A DNA stretch of 64,000 nucleotides from Begonia masoniana (GCA_022432975.1 CM039510.1:14278381-14342380), one strand, 5' to 3'. Shown: positions 1 to 11,912, counted from the first letter of the stretch. Made by a program: numbers and translations. Notes: generated by a model from the sequence alone, not told the origin.

Positions 1-221
1 ACGTCTTTTATATTACGAGAAGTGTATTTACTCGGAATATAGTGTTTAATCTCCGAAAATTCCCATAATTTCCTTAAAATTCCTATTAATCGTTAGGATC
101 GTAATGACGCTTTCTTTTCGTGAAACGGACCTGATTTGACATATTTACCAAAAATGCCATTATATAATAAAATATGAATATAAGATATTAAATCCGAAAT
201 CCGTACACGCTGGGTATTACA
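1..221 (-). mobile_element. 3' LTR of element B, cut by window edge
   Basis: This is the U3 end of a Ty3/Gypsy LTR read on the minus strand; it ends at 221 in the terminal CA/TG form. It aligns base for base with 16530-16750, the same part of B's 5' LTR. I count three substitutions over 221 positions (two in a T/C run near 52, one near 119), so the pair is recognisable but not brand new. The rest of this LTR lies left of the window, so B's target-site duplication (expected CATTA, seen at 16751-16755) cannot be checked here. Confidence 0.9.
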
Positions 222-235
222 TTCCACCCTCCTTA
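222..235 (-). other. Polypurine tract of element B
   Basis: Read on the minus strand this is TAAGGAGGGTGGAA, directly abutting the LTR start. It is the plus-strand DNA primer site expected beside a 3' LTR. Confidence 0.85.
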
Positions 236-261
236 TTCAGAATTTTATCCACAAAATTAAA

Positions 262-3200
262 TCATACAAATAACTCAGGATATCTAGTCATCATATCCTG
301 CTGTCGTTCCCACGTCGCTTCTTCCATCTCGTGGTTCCGCCATAGGACTTTGACTAGCGGAATCTCTTTGTTGCGTAGAACCTTGATGGAATACTCCAAA
401 ATACGTACCGGCCTCACCTCATAGCTCAAGGTAGGCTGTACCTCGATCTCTGAAGCCTCCACGATATGCGACGGATCGCGCAAGCACTTCCGAAGCATAG
501 ATACATGAAACACGTCGTGGATACCCTCCATAGAAGCCGGAAGCTGTAATCTGTACGCCAACTTCCCAATCCTCTTCAGAATAGGAAAGGGCCCCACATA
601 ACGAGGGTTTAACTTACCCCTCCTTCCAAATCTCGCAATGCCCTTGAACGGAGAAACTTTGAGATACACCTCATCACCTTCTTCGAACTCTAGCTTTCTC
701 CGTCTAGTGTCAGCATAGCTCTTCTGTCGACTCTGGGCTACCTCAATACGCTGTCGAATAATGGCAATCTTCTCTGCCGTCTGCTGTAGAATCTCAGGAC
801 CAACGATGCTGGCCTCACCAACCTCATCCCAATATAGTGGAGATCTACACTTTCGACCATATAAGGCTTCATACGGAGCCATGCCAATGGTAGCCTGGAA
901 GCTGTTGTTATTGGAGAACTCGATCAGTGGCAAATACCTGCTCCACGATCCCTGAAACTCCAGCACACATGCTCTAAGCATATCCTCCAAAATCTGATTC
1001 GTCCTATCTGTCTGACCATCAGTCTGAGGATGAAATGCTGTGCTGAAATTAAGTTGAGTCCCCATAGCTTTGTGCAGACTCTTCCAGAACTTCGACGTGA
1101 ATCTCGGATCACGATCCGAGACAATAGAAACTGGCACACCGTGCAGTCTGACAATCTCTTGCACATAAAGCTCTGCGAGCTTATCCATAGACGATGCCAT
1201 CCTCACAGATAAGAAGTGGGCCGACTTTGTCAATCGGTCCACGATCACCCATACGCTATCATGGCCCTTCGTCGTCCTCGGGAGCCCCACAATAAAGTCC
1301 ATGGAGATCTGCTCCCATTTCCACTCTGAAATCGGCAGTGGCAATAACGTTCCGGCCGATCTCTGGTGCTCTGCTTTTACCTGTTGACATACTAAACAGG
1401 TCTCAACGTACTTGGCAACCTCTCTCTTAATGTTCGGCCACCAGAAGTGTTGTTTCAAATCCCGGTACATCTTAGTACTTCCCGGGTGCACAAAATACGC
1501 CGAAGAATGTGCCTCGGCCAATATATCCTTCTTCAGATCCTCATCGTTAGGCACGTACCACCTATGCCTGAACTTCAGAATACCGTCCTCTGATAAATGG
1601 AAATCCGACGAGTCTCCCAATGTCATGCTGGATCAAAGCTCCTCACACTCCGTATCATTCTGTTGAGCCTCACGTATCCGATCCAGAATAGTCGGCCTGA
1701 GTGAAATGTTGGTGAGCATACTGGACAACTCTGCCACTATCTCAACGTCGAACCTCTCAATCTCAGACCGCAGCGTAACTGACATCGCTGCTAATGAAGG
1801 CTGACTCGCAGAAGGCACTCTACTCAAAGCATCAGCTACCTTGTTCGCCTTTCCTGGGTGGTACTTTATATCAAAATCATAATCCTTGACGAACTAAAGC
1901 CACCTTCTCTGACGCATATTCAGCTCCTTCTGCGTAAATAAATACTTCAAACTTTTGTGGTCAGAAAATATCTCGCACTGTTGCCCATATAAATAATGTC
2001 TCAATATCTTCAGTGCGAAGACCACAGCTGCCAACTCGAGGTCGTGCGTAGGGTAATTCTGCTCATACGGCTTCAACTGCCGAGAAGCATATGCAATAAC
2101 TCTCCCCTCCTGCATCAATACACAACCGAGTCCCACTCCAGACGCGTCACAATATATACTGAACTTGTCACCTTCAACAGGTAATGCCAATACTGGAGCG
2201 GTGGTCAATCTCTGCTTTAACTCCATAAAACTATCATCACAAGCAGACGACCATATAAATCTCTCATTCTTCCGAGTCAATCTTGAAAGAGGAAGTGCGA
2301 TCTTCGAAAATCCCTCTATGAATTTCCGATAATAGCCAGCTAATCCGAGAAATCCACGCACCTCTCGTACGTTCTTCGGCTGTGGCAATCTCTGACCGCC
2401 TGTACTTTGCTCGGATCAACAGAAACTCCGTCCTGTGATATGATATGGCCAAGGAAGCTCACTCTGTCAAGCCAGAACTCGCACTTCGAAAACTTTGGAT
2501 ACAGCTGGTGCTGACATAGGGTTCTCAGAACAATCCTCAGGTGCTCCTCGTGTTCTTCCTTCGTCTTAGAGTAAATCAAGATGTCGTCAATGAAAACCAC
2601 CACGAACTTGTCCAGATACTCCTTGAAGACACAATTCATCAGATCCATAAACGCTGCAGGGGCATTAGTAAGTCCAAAAGACATGACAAGGAACTCATAA
2701 TGCCCATACCTCGTTCGGAAGGCCGTCTTCAGTACATCATCCATCCGGACCTTCAACTGATTGTAACCCGAGCGTAGATCAATCCTCGAAAATACTCGGG
2801 CACCTTGCAGCTGATCAAACAAATCGTCAATCCGCGGCAGTGGATACTTATTCTTCACTGTGAGCTTATTCAGCTCCCTGTAATCAATGCACATCCTGAG
2901 GGTCCCGTCTTTCTTCTTGACAAACAGAACGGGAGTACCCCAAGGCGATACACTGGGTCGAATAAATCCCTTCTCTAACAATTCGTCAAGCTGAGTCCTC
3001 AACTCTCTCAACTCAGCTGGTGCCAACCGATACGGGTTCTTAAACCTCGGCGCGGAGTTTGGATAGACATCGATAGTGAATTCGATCTCCCGGTCTGGTG
3101 GTAACCCGGGAAGATCATCAAGAAAGATCCCAGAGAACTCTCTGACGATAGGAATGTCGCTCGGCTTCAATCCGCTGAGCAACTGACAATCAAATACAGA

Positions 3201-4592
3201 AGCCAAATAGATAGAGCACGCACCTTTAAACTGCTCGTTGACCATCATGGAATAAGAAATAGGCGAGCTACTAAATCTGCTCATCGCCTGATAAGAAAAA
3301 TCAGCTTTACCCGAGGGTCGAAAGGTGACAATCCCAGATTGACAGTCGATGGTGGCGAAGTGCTGCGATAGCCAATCCATCCCTAAAATCAGATCATAGT
3401 GCTCGATGCCCATAACAATAAGGCGAGCATAGAGAGTATGGTCCCCAATCGAGATAATGTTGCCCAGGACTACACGACTTGACTGCATACGCTCACCTGA
3501 AGGTAGCATCACGCTATACTCGCATTCTGCTAACTCAGGTGCAAGCCTCAGTCTCGACACACAAGCGGTGGAAATAAAAGAATGCGTAGCCCCCGTGTCT
3601 AATAAGGAAAATACAGGAACACCAGTAACCAATATAGTACCTGCTATCACGGCAGGTTGATCCTCGTTATCAACATCACCAGGCTCGATAAAAGCGAAGA
3701 TCCTGTGCATAACTCTCCTCTGATCACCGCCTGTCTGGTCTCGACCCTGCTTCGGGCAGTCTCTAACAAAATGACCTGCATCACCACATCGGTAGCATAC
3801 ATTCATGCCCACCCTGCACTGGCCACTGTGCTCCCTCTGGCATTTAGGACAAATAGGTACCTGAGAAGCACCCTGTACCTGCTTCCCCTTTCCCCGGTCA
3901 TTACCTCCCTCAAGAGGCCTCTTCACACCCCTCTGCTGCTGCTGGGGCTGTGTTCTCGGCTGCCAACCTCGTGACTGAGGGCGAATTTCTCGGAAGAAGC
4001 CCTTAGATGGCTCCTTCGGTCTAGTAGAACTCTGCTCAACTGCCTCAATGTCGAGGGCTCTGGCCACTATCTCGTCGTAGGATACATTACGTACCCCAGA
4101 TATCGTAAGGCGCATCCGGAACTCCTGGCCAAGTCCCTGTAAAAACCGACGCACCTTGTCCTCGTTGACACTGACCTGCCGGGGTGCAAATCGAGACAAC
4201 GCCTCAAATCTCCTAACATACTCGGCAATAAAAGCAGTCTACCGCAACTGCATAAACTCAACCATCTTCGGTCTCCCGTACGGTATGGCTGAAATACTTG
4301 TCATAGAACAACTCTCGGAATCTCTCCCAACCCATAATCGTAACGTCCGTGGTCGTCTTGATGGAATCCCACCAAAACCGGGCGTCCAACGCCAAATGGT
4401 AGGTCACCAGTGCAACCTTCTCTCCATCCTCTATGCTAGCATACGCCAGCATGTCCTCCATAGTACGAATCCACTCCTCGGCTGAAGTGGGATCCGTAGA
4501 TTGTCCGTTAAATATCGGAGGCTGGAGGTTCTGAAATCTCTCCATCCCACGGCTACCCAGTATAGCTGTCTCCCGAGCTCTAGTGCCCTCTC
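262..4592 (-). pseudogene. Element B gag-pol, broken (Tekay/Del-like Ty3/Gypsy)
   Basis: In coding order (high to low coordinates) I see the gag body with WWD and EALSRFAPR motifs, a CCHC knuckle near 3770, protease DTGATHSF near 3590, reverse transcriptase with FIDDIL near 2580, RNase H ([10 protein letters not shown] near 2140), the integrase zinc-binding region and core, and a C-terminal chromodomain-like segment ending WERQQDMM at 262-330. The frame is broken by a TAG at 4239-4241, a single-base deletion near 2385, a TAG near 1892 in the RRWLEF motif, and a TGA at 1630-1632. Compared with element A, the stops fit C-to-T changes (on either strand). The gag N-terminus is displaced to 13914-14063 by insertion of A. 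The polyprotein would provide capsid, protease, RT-RNase H and integrase. It is not functional as it stands. Confidence 0.9.
4588..4592. repeat. Target-site duplication of element A (left copy)
   Basis: CTCTC occurs immediately left of A (4588-4592) and again immediately right (13914-13918). A 5-bp duplication is the expected integrase signature for Ty3/Gypsy. It shows that A inserted whole into B's gag. Confidence 0.9.
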
Positions 4593-6915
4593 TGTAACAC
4601 CCCTAATACTGTACCCATTTTTTTGTATAAATTTTCATTTTCTTTTATACTTAGCGTTTATGCGGAAAACATTTTGAAATCAAACTAAATAAAACTTTTA
4701 GAACAATTATAAACATTTAATTTAAAACTATAAACAATTAAAACTATTAAAACATTGAACAGATCTCGGAGGGGCAAAATCGAGAAAACAGAGAGGAATG
4801 AAAGCAGCGACTGATCGCTGTAGGCGCTGCACAATGCAGCGCCCGATCGCTGCATTGTGTAGCGACCAGTTTCTTTTGTATCTCTCTGGAATCCGAGATT
4901 CCAGAGAGCAATCCAACCTACATTTTCATACAATTCAACATACATTTTCATACAATTCAAGCGATACCTCATTCCATTTTCATTCTTTTCCTCATGGTTA
5001 AACTTCCTAAACTCACACTATACTTTCGTAAAAACAAACCGCGTGGATACGTTTAAAAATCGACAATCCTTCCTGTTTTCAATTTACCACGCAGTTCCAA
5101 AATAGATTTTTCCAAACAATTATAAAACAGTTCCAAAAACGTTTAAAAACATTAACCCTATCTAATATCAGATTCCAAACATCCTAATATGTTCTAACAT
5201 TATACATATTTCCTCAAAATAACCCAGCACCCTCAAAATCTATACATACGTCCCCCACGGGTCGGTAAAGCATCGACTGTACAGCACACCACCGCAAGCA
5301 TCATCCATCAACCGAGTCATGTCTCAGGTGGAGGGATCTCATCCTCACCTGGCTCGATGTCACCTAAGACGTCACCTACACCATAATACACGCTATGAGA
5401 TAAAAATCTCAGTAAGTTCTACGTAAATGCAAATGCGTGGTCATGCATGCTCAATGCTATGAAAACAGTCCATGTCAGTTCATATATCAGTACGTGTCAG
5501 TCTATGGTTATCGGAAACGCTCGACAGATAGATAGGGCACGTCCAGCGGTTAGACAGCCCACACCATCTGAAGGGAGGGAAACCCGCTCACCACAGAACG
5601 CCAGGTCTGAACCTCATCCCCGATAACCCATGCCATGGTTGTTTACTGTGATACTTTACTTGCCTTTACGATGCATGTTCTTTTCATGAAATCCGTGCAT
5701 AAATCCATTTTCATGTCGTTTTTAAAACCATGATGCATGAACAGTTCAATATAGACGTAAAGTAAACAATCAACATATATATACCATCAAAGACTACAAA
5801 AGCATAACCTATAACCTGTAAAAGACTAAACCTAACTACCCATCAAAGCAATTTAAAACAAACAATCCATTTAGATCCTCGACGCGACATCGAATTACGG
5901 TGTAGGCCAATCGGCCAGAGTAAGTCACGAGAACTTACCTCGTGTCCAAAGCAGTTCAAGCTCCGTCCACGAGCGTTGTTTGTCTGAAGCAAAACACGAT
6001 ATTCGTCATTAAAACCAATTTAAGCTATCGACGTCCAAATTTAATGAAACCTTAACTAAGGAATTTCCTTATAACTTCTAACTCATCTAATCGAGACATT
6101 TAAACGACTAATTCATGCTCGATGGTTCGAAATTACAATTAACGAACTTTTCCAAAAATCGCAAATTTTAACCTTTTCACAATTTGATTTAACTTTGTCC
6201 AATAACGTCAAATACGTGCAATATATACTAAATCAAGGCTACCCTATTAATTACGAACCCTAATTCGCATTTTTTGACGAAACCCTAACGGAAACCCTAA
6301 CGTGAAATCGGTCCGAAAATTGAAAACTAACGCTATAGAGTCATAGATTCATACCTAGGATTGCGATTGGAGGAAGAATCACGAAGAACGGAAGATAAAC
6401 GGAGGAGAACGGAAGTCGGAATGGGAGAAGTCGTCGACGGCCAGGGAGAGGAAATAGCTCTCTGTAAATCACGCAGGAAGAAATGAGGGAAAGAGAGAAG
6501 CAATTGTGATTTTATAAAATTGGTTTGGCAGATTACCAAAACGCCCTTAGCTCTTATTTCTATTTTGTTTCGTCCTTCGATTCGTTAATCGCCCAATTAT
6601 TCAGATTCTCGAAAGTTCCATATTTTGCCAATAACTCCTATTCATTGCCAGGGATTTATTAAAACTGTCCGTTCGCAATTTAGACCTCGTTTACTATTTT
6701 TACCAAAACGTTCTTCATATTACGATAGAGGTAATTACTCGGAATATAGCATCTAAACTCCGAAAATTCTCATAATTTTCTTAAAATTCCCATAAATCGT
6801 TAGGACTGAAATGACGCTTTCCGTTTGCAAAACTGATTTAATTTGACATATTTATGAAAATGCCACTATATTATAATATATTAAAACCAAAAATCCGTAC
6901 AAGCCGGGTATTACA
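4593..6915 (-). mobile_element. 3' LTR of element A
   Basis: The LTR runs from TGTAACACCC at 4593 to GGGTATTACA at 6915 as written on the plus strand; the element reads the other way. It holds, in element order, U3, a TATA-like stretch near 6518, an exon-like cassette with a donor at 6355, a 45-nt segment 5939-5983 and a last segment 5317-5375, a hairpin at 5397-5410, and a GCAGCG palindrome block near 4800-4912. It lacks about 24 bp of that block that the 5' LTR has. Small open frames inside it are not retrotransposon proteins. Confidence 0.93.
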
Positions 6916-6928
6916 TTCCACCCACCTT
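6916..6928 (-). other. Polypurine tract of element A
   Basis: Minus-strand AAGGTGGGTGGAA abuts the 3' LTR. Confidence 0.85.
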
Positions 6929-6955
6929 ATTTAGAATTTTGTCCACAAAATTAAA

Positions 6956-9900
6956 TCATGCAAACAAATCAGGATACATAGTCATCATATCCTGCTGTCG
7001 TTCCCACGTAGTCTCTTCCACCTCGTGATTCCGCCATAGAACTTTAACTAGCGGAATTTCTTTGTTGCGCAAAATCTTGATGGAAGTCTCCAAAATACGT
7101 ACCGGCCTCACCTCATAGCTCAAGGTAGGCTGTACCTCGATCTCTGTAGCCTCCACGATATGCGACGGGTCGCGCAAGCACTTCCGAAGCATAGATACAT
7201 GAAACACGTCGTGGATAGCCTCCATAGAAGCTGGAAGCTGCAATTTATACGCCAACTTCTCGATCCTCTTCAGAATAGGAAAGGGCCCCACATAACGAGT
7301 GTTCAACTTACCCCTCCTTCCAAATCTCGCTACGCCTTTGAACGGAGAAACTTTCAAATAGACCTCATCTCCTTCCTCGAACTCCAGTTCTCTCCGTCTG
7401 GTGTCAGCATAGCTCTTCTGCCTGCTCTGTGCTACCTCTATACGCTGTCGAATGATGGCAATCTTCTCTGCCGTGTGCTGTAGAATCTCAGGACCAACGA
7501 TGCTGGCCTCGCCAACCTCGTCCCAATACAACGGAGATCTACACTTTCGACCATACAGCGCCTCATATGGAGCCATGCCAATAGTAGCCTGGAAGCTGTT
7601 ATTATAAGAGAACTCGATCAGTGGCAAATACCTGCTCCACGATCCCTGAAACTCCAGCACACATGCTCTGAGCATATCCTCCAGAATCTGATTCGTCCTC
7701 TCTGTCTGTCCATCAGTCTGAGGATTAAATGCGGTGCTTAAATTAAGCTGAGTCCCCATAGCTTTGTGCAGACTCTTCCAGAACTTCGACGTAAATCTCG
7801 GATCTCGATCTGAGACAATAGAAGCTGGCACGCCATGCAGTCTGACAATCTCCTGCACATAGAGCTCTGCGAGCTGATCCATAGACGATGCCATCTTCAC
7901 AGATAAGAAGTGGGCCGACTTTGTCAATCGGTCCACGATCACCCATACGCCATCATGGCCCTTCGTCGTCCTCGGGAGCTCCACAATAAAGTCCATAGAG
8001 ATCTGCTCTCACTTCCACTCCAGAATCGGCAGTGGTAATAACGTTCCGGCCGGTCTCTGGTGCTCTGCCTTCACCTGTTGACATACCAAACAAGTCTCAA
8101 CATACTTGGCAACCTCCCTCTTCATGTTCGGCCACCAGTAATGTCGCTTCAAATCCCGGTACATCTTGGTACTTCCCAGGTGCACAGAATATGCCGAAGA
8201 ATGTGCCTCGGCCAATATCTCCCTCTTCAGATCCTCGTTGCTCGGCACGTACCACCTATGCCTGAACTTCAGAATACCATCATCTGATAAGTGGAAATCC
8301 GACGAGTCACCCAGCGTCATACTCGATCGAAGCTCCATACACTCCGTATCACTCTGCTGAGCCTCTCGTATACGATCTAGAATGGTCGGCCTGAGAGAAA
8401 TGTTGGCGAGCATACTGGACAACTCAGCCACTATCTCCACGTCAAACCTCTCTATCTCAAATCGCAACGTAACTGACATCGCTGCTAATGAAGGCTGACT
8501 CGCAGAAGGCACTCTACTCAAGGCATCAGCAACCCTGTTCGCCTTCCCCGGATGGTACTTGATATCAAAATCATAATCTTTGACGAACTCGAGCCATCGT
8601 CTCTGTCGCATATTCAGCTCCTTCTGCGTAAATAAGTACTTCAGGCTCTTGTGGTCAGAAAATATCTCGCACTGCTGCCCATATAAATAATGTCTCCATA
8701 TCTTCAGTGCGAAGACCACAGCTGCTAACTCGAGGTCGTGCGTAGGGTAATTCTGCTCATACGGCTTCAGCTGCCGAGAAGCATATGCAATAACTCTCCC
8801 CTCCTGCATCAATACACAACCGAGCCCCACTCCAGATGCATCGCAATAAATACTGTATCTGACACCTTCAACAGGTAGCGCCAGTACTGGAGCGGTGGTC
8901 AATCTCTGCTTTAACTCTATAAAACTATCTTCACAAGCAGCCGACCATATAAACTTCTCGTTCTTCCGAGTCAATCGTGTAAGAGGAAGTGCGATCTTTG
9001 AGAATCTCTCAATAAACTTTCGATAATAACCGGCCAATCCGAGAAATCCACGCACCTCACGTACGTTCTTCGGCTGTGGCCAATCTCTGACCACCTGAAT
9101 CTTGCTCGGATCCACAGAAACTCCGTCCTGTGATATAATATGGCCAAGGAAGCTCACTCTGTCAAGCCAAAACTCGCGCTTCGAAAACTTTGGATACAGC
9201 TGGCGTTGGCTCAGAATCTGTAAAACGATCCTCAGATGGTCCTCGTGTTCTTCCTTTGTCTTAGAGTAAATCAAGATGTCATCGATGAAAACCACCACGA
9301 ACTTATCCAGATACTCCTTGAAGACACGGTTCATCAGGTCCATAAACGCTGCAGGGGCATTAGTAAGTCCGAAAGACATGACAAGGAACTCATAATGCCC
9401 ATACCTCGTTCGGAATGCTGTCTTCTGAATATCATCTCTCCGGACTTTCAGCTGATAATAACCCGAGCGCAGGTCGATCCTGGAAAATATTCGGGCACCC
9501 TGTAGCTGATCAAATAAGTCATCAATCCGGGGCAGTGGATACTTATTCTTCACCGTCAATTTGTTCAACTCTCTGTAATCAATGCACATCCCGAGGGTCC
9601 CGTCTTTCTTCTTGACGAATAGAACAGGCGCACCCCAGGGTGAAACACTGGGTCGAATGAAACCTTTCTCTAATAACTCATCAAGCTGAGTCCTCAACTC
9701 TCTCAACTCGGCTGGTGCCAACCGATATGGGTTCTTAAACCTCGGTGCGGAGTTAGGATATACATCAATAGTGAACTCAATCTCCCTGTTCGGTGGTAAT
9801 CCGGGAAGGTCATCAAGAAAAATCCCAGAGAACTCTCTGACAATAGGAATGTCGCTCGGCTTTTCTCCGCTGAGCAACTGACAATCAAATACAGAGGCCA

Positions 9901-11404
9901 AATAAATAGAGCACGCACCTTTAAACTGCTCGTTGACCATCATGGAATAAAAAATAGGCGAGCTACTCAATCTGTTCATCGCCTGATAAGAAAACTTGGC
10001 TTTACCCGGGGGTCGGAAGGTCACCATCCCGGATCGACAATTGATGGTGGCGAAGTGCTGTGCTAGCCAGTCCATCCCTAAGATCAGATCACAGTGTTCT
10101 ATGCCCATAACAATAAGGCGAGCATAGAGGGTATTACTTCCAACCGAGACAATATTGCCCTGCACAATCTGACGTGACTGCATACGCTCTCCTGAGGGCA
10201 ACATCACACTATATTCGCACTCTGCTACCTCTGGCACTAATCTCAGTCTAGACATGCAAGCAATCGATATAAAGGAGTGCGTAGCTCCTGTATCCATCAA
10301 AGTAAATACAGCTGTACCCATAATCAGAATAGTACCTGCCATCACAGCAGGCTGATCATCGTCATCAACATCGGCTGGCTCAATAAATGTAAATATCCTC
10401 GGGGTCACCCTCCTCTGATCGGTATCTGCCCTCGGACAGCTCTGAGCAAAGTGGCCGACCTCCCCACATCGGTAACAACTGTTCGTGCCCAATCGGCACG
10501 CACCGTAGTGTTCCTTCTGGCATATAGGACAAACAGGTTTCGGAGCTGCCCCTTGAACTTGCTTGCCTTTCCCCGGATCATTACCTCCCTCAAGAGGTCT
10601 CTTCACACCCCTCGGCTGCTGCTGGGGCTGCGCTCTAGACTGCCAACCTCGGTTCTGCGACTGTGGTCGGATCTCTCGGAAGAAGCCCTTCGCTGGCTCC
10701 CTCGGTCTGACACAAGGGGCTCTGGCAGCCTCGATATCCAGAGCTTTAGCTGTGATGTCAGAAAAGGGTACATCAATAATACCTGAGACAACCACGTGCA
10801 TCCGGATCTGCAGATTAAGTCCCTCCATAAACTGGTGCACCTTCTCCTCATTATCGTTAACAAGACGAGGTGCAAATCTGGATAAAGCTTCAAACCTCCG
10901 AATATAATCGGCAACTGAACCAGTCTGCTTCAGCTGCATAAACTCGTTCCTCTTGGCCACTCTCACTGTGCGGCTGAAATACTTGTCGAAGAATAGAAAC
11001 TTGAACCAATCCCAAGTCATAACTGATACATCTGTCGTCGACTTGATCGAGTCCCACCAGAAACGGGCATCAATCGCTAAGTGAAAGGTAGCATACGCCA
11101 CCTTGCTCCCGTTCCCCACCTCGGCATAGCCTAACATGTCCTCCATCACCCGGATCCATTCCTCGGCACCTGTCGGATCCGATGATTGACCCTCGAATAC
11201 TGGAGGTCGTAGGCTTTAAAACCTCTGCATGCCCTGGTTGTTGGGAACTATCAAATCCTGGGCTCTCTGATTCTCCCTCTGATTCTCCCGATTCACTAAA
11301 CTCTCGATCTGTTGTGCTTGGCGGTCCATGTGCTGTGACTGACGGTCCAGTAACTCTGTAAGTCGATCAAGCGCGTCATCACGTGGATCTTTCCCTCGAA
11401 CCAT
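6956..11404 (-). pseudogene. Element A gag-pol, nearly intact but with two stops
   Basis: The reading frame starts at ATG 11402-11404 (MVRGKDPRDD) and runs about 1480 codons. The order is a short Gln-rich N-terminal helix, gag, CCHC knuckle near 10435-10480, protease DTGATHSF near 10290, reverse transcriptase (FIDDIL near 9280), RNase H ([10 protein letters not shown] near 8840), integrase zinc finger near 8080-8200, integrase core (DFIVELPRT near 7985, SDRDPRF near 7805), and a chromodomain-like tail ending WERQQDMM near 6990. Two in-frame stops break it: TAA at 11216-11218, where relatives have a sense codon in the ERFQ region, and TGA at 8009-8011, where relatives have Trp. Both fit single C-to-T (or G-to-A) changes. 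No frameshift is evident. It is the best-preserved gag-pol in the window. Translation of the whole frame would need stop bypass or a sister copy supplying proteins. Confidence 0.93.
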
Positions 11405-11417
11405 ATTGTATAACTCC

Positions 11418-11479
11418 TAAAAAATAGAAATAATAATTCTAAGAAATGTGAAATCAAACAGAGCAGTAAACATACTTAC
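11418..11479 (-). other. Intron-like segment between PBS and gag ATG (element A)
   Basis: On the minus strand the segment opens with GTAAGTATG after AACT and closes with a pyrimidine-rich run and TTTTTTAG about 13 nt before the gag ATG. It is 62 nt long. Elements B (14077-14140, 64 nt) and I (56434-56496, 63 nt) have the same arrangement. Splicing is inferred only. The length is near the lower limit for plant introns. Confidence 0.45.
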
Positions 11480-11550
11480 AGTTGATGAAGGATGTCCGCG
11501 TAATGGCTGTGCAGTCGAGCAGTCTACAAAACCGATTTTAAAACCCGGGG

Positions 11551-11562
11551 GCTCTGATACCA
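11551..11562 (-). other. Primer-binding site of element A (initiator-Met tRNA)
   Basis: Minus-strand TGGTATCAGAGC is complementary to the 3' end of plant initiator methionine tRNA. It sits four bases inside the 5' LTR end, the usual place for minus-strand priming. Confidence 0.93.
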
Positions 11563-11779
11563 TAATTGTAACACCCCTAATACTGTAACCATTTTTCCGT
11601 ATAAATTTTCATTTTCTTTTATACTTAGCGTTTATGCGGAAAACATTTTGAAATCAAACTAAATAAAACTTTTAGAACAATTATAAACATTTAATTTAAA
11701 ACTATAAACAATTAAAACTAATTAAAACATTAAACAGATCGCGGAGGGGAAAAATTGGGAAAACAGAGAGGAATGAAAG

Positions 11780-11912
11780 CAGCGAATGATCGCTGTAGGC
11801 GCTGCACAATGCAGCGCCCGATCGCTGCACTTTGCAGCGACCAGTCGCTGCACTTGCAGCGACCAGTTTCTTTTGTTTCTCTCTGGAATCCGAGATTCCA
11901 GAGAGCAATCCA
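11780..11912. repeat. GCAGCG palindrome block and stem in element A 5' LTR
   Basis: Several short inverted copies of GCGCTGCA/TGCAGCG are interleaved with GATCGCTG. They are followed by a stem formed by CTCTCTGGAATC and GATTCCAGAGAG. The block lies 210-345 bp from the LTR 3' end. The 5' LTR carries one repeat unit more than the 3' LTR (4800-4912), which is the main length difference between the two. Confidence 0.8.

Noticed and set aside
11551..11562. Part of a tRNA gene
   Set aside because: Only the 12 nt complementary to the tRNA 3' end are present, at the PBS position of each element; no cloverleaf surrounds it.
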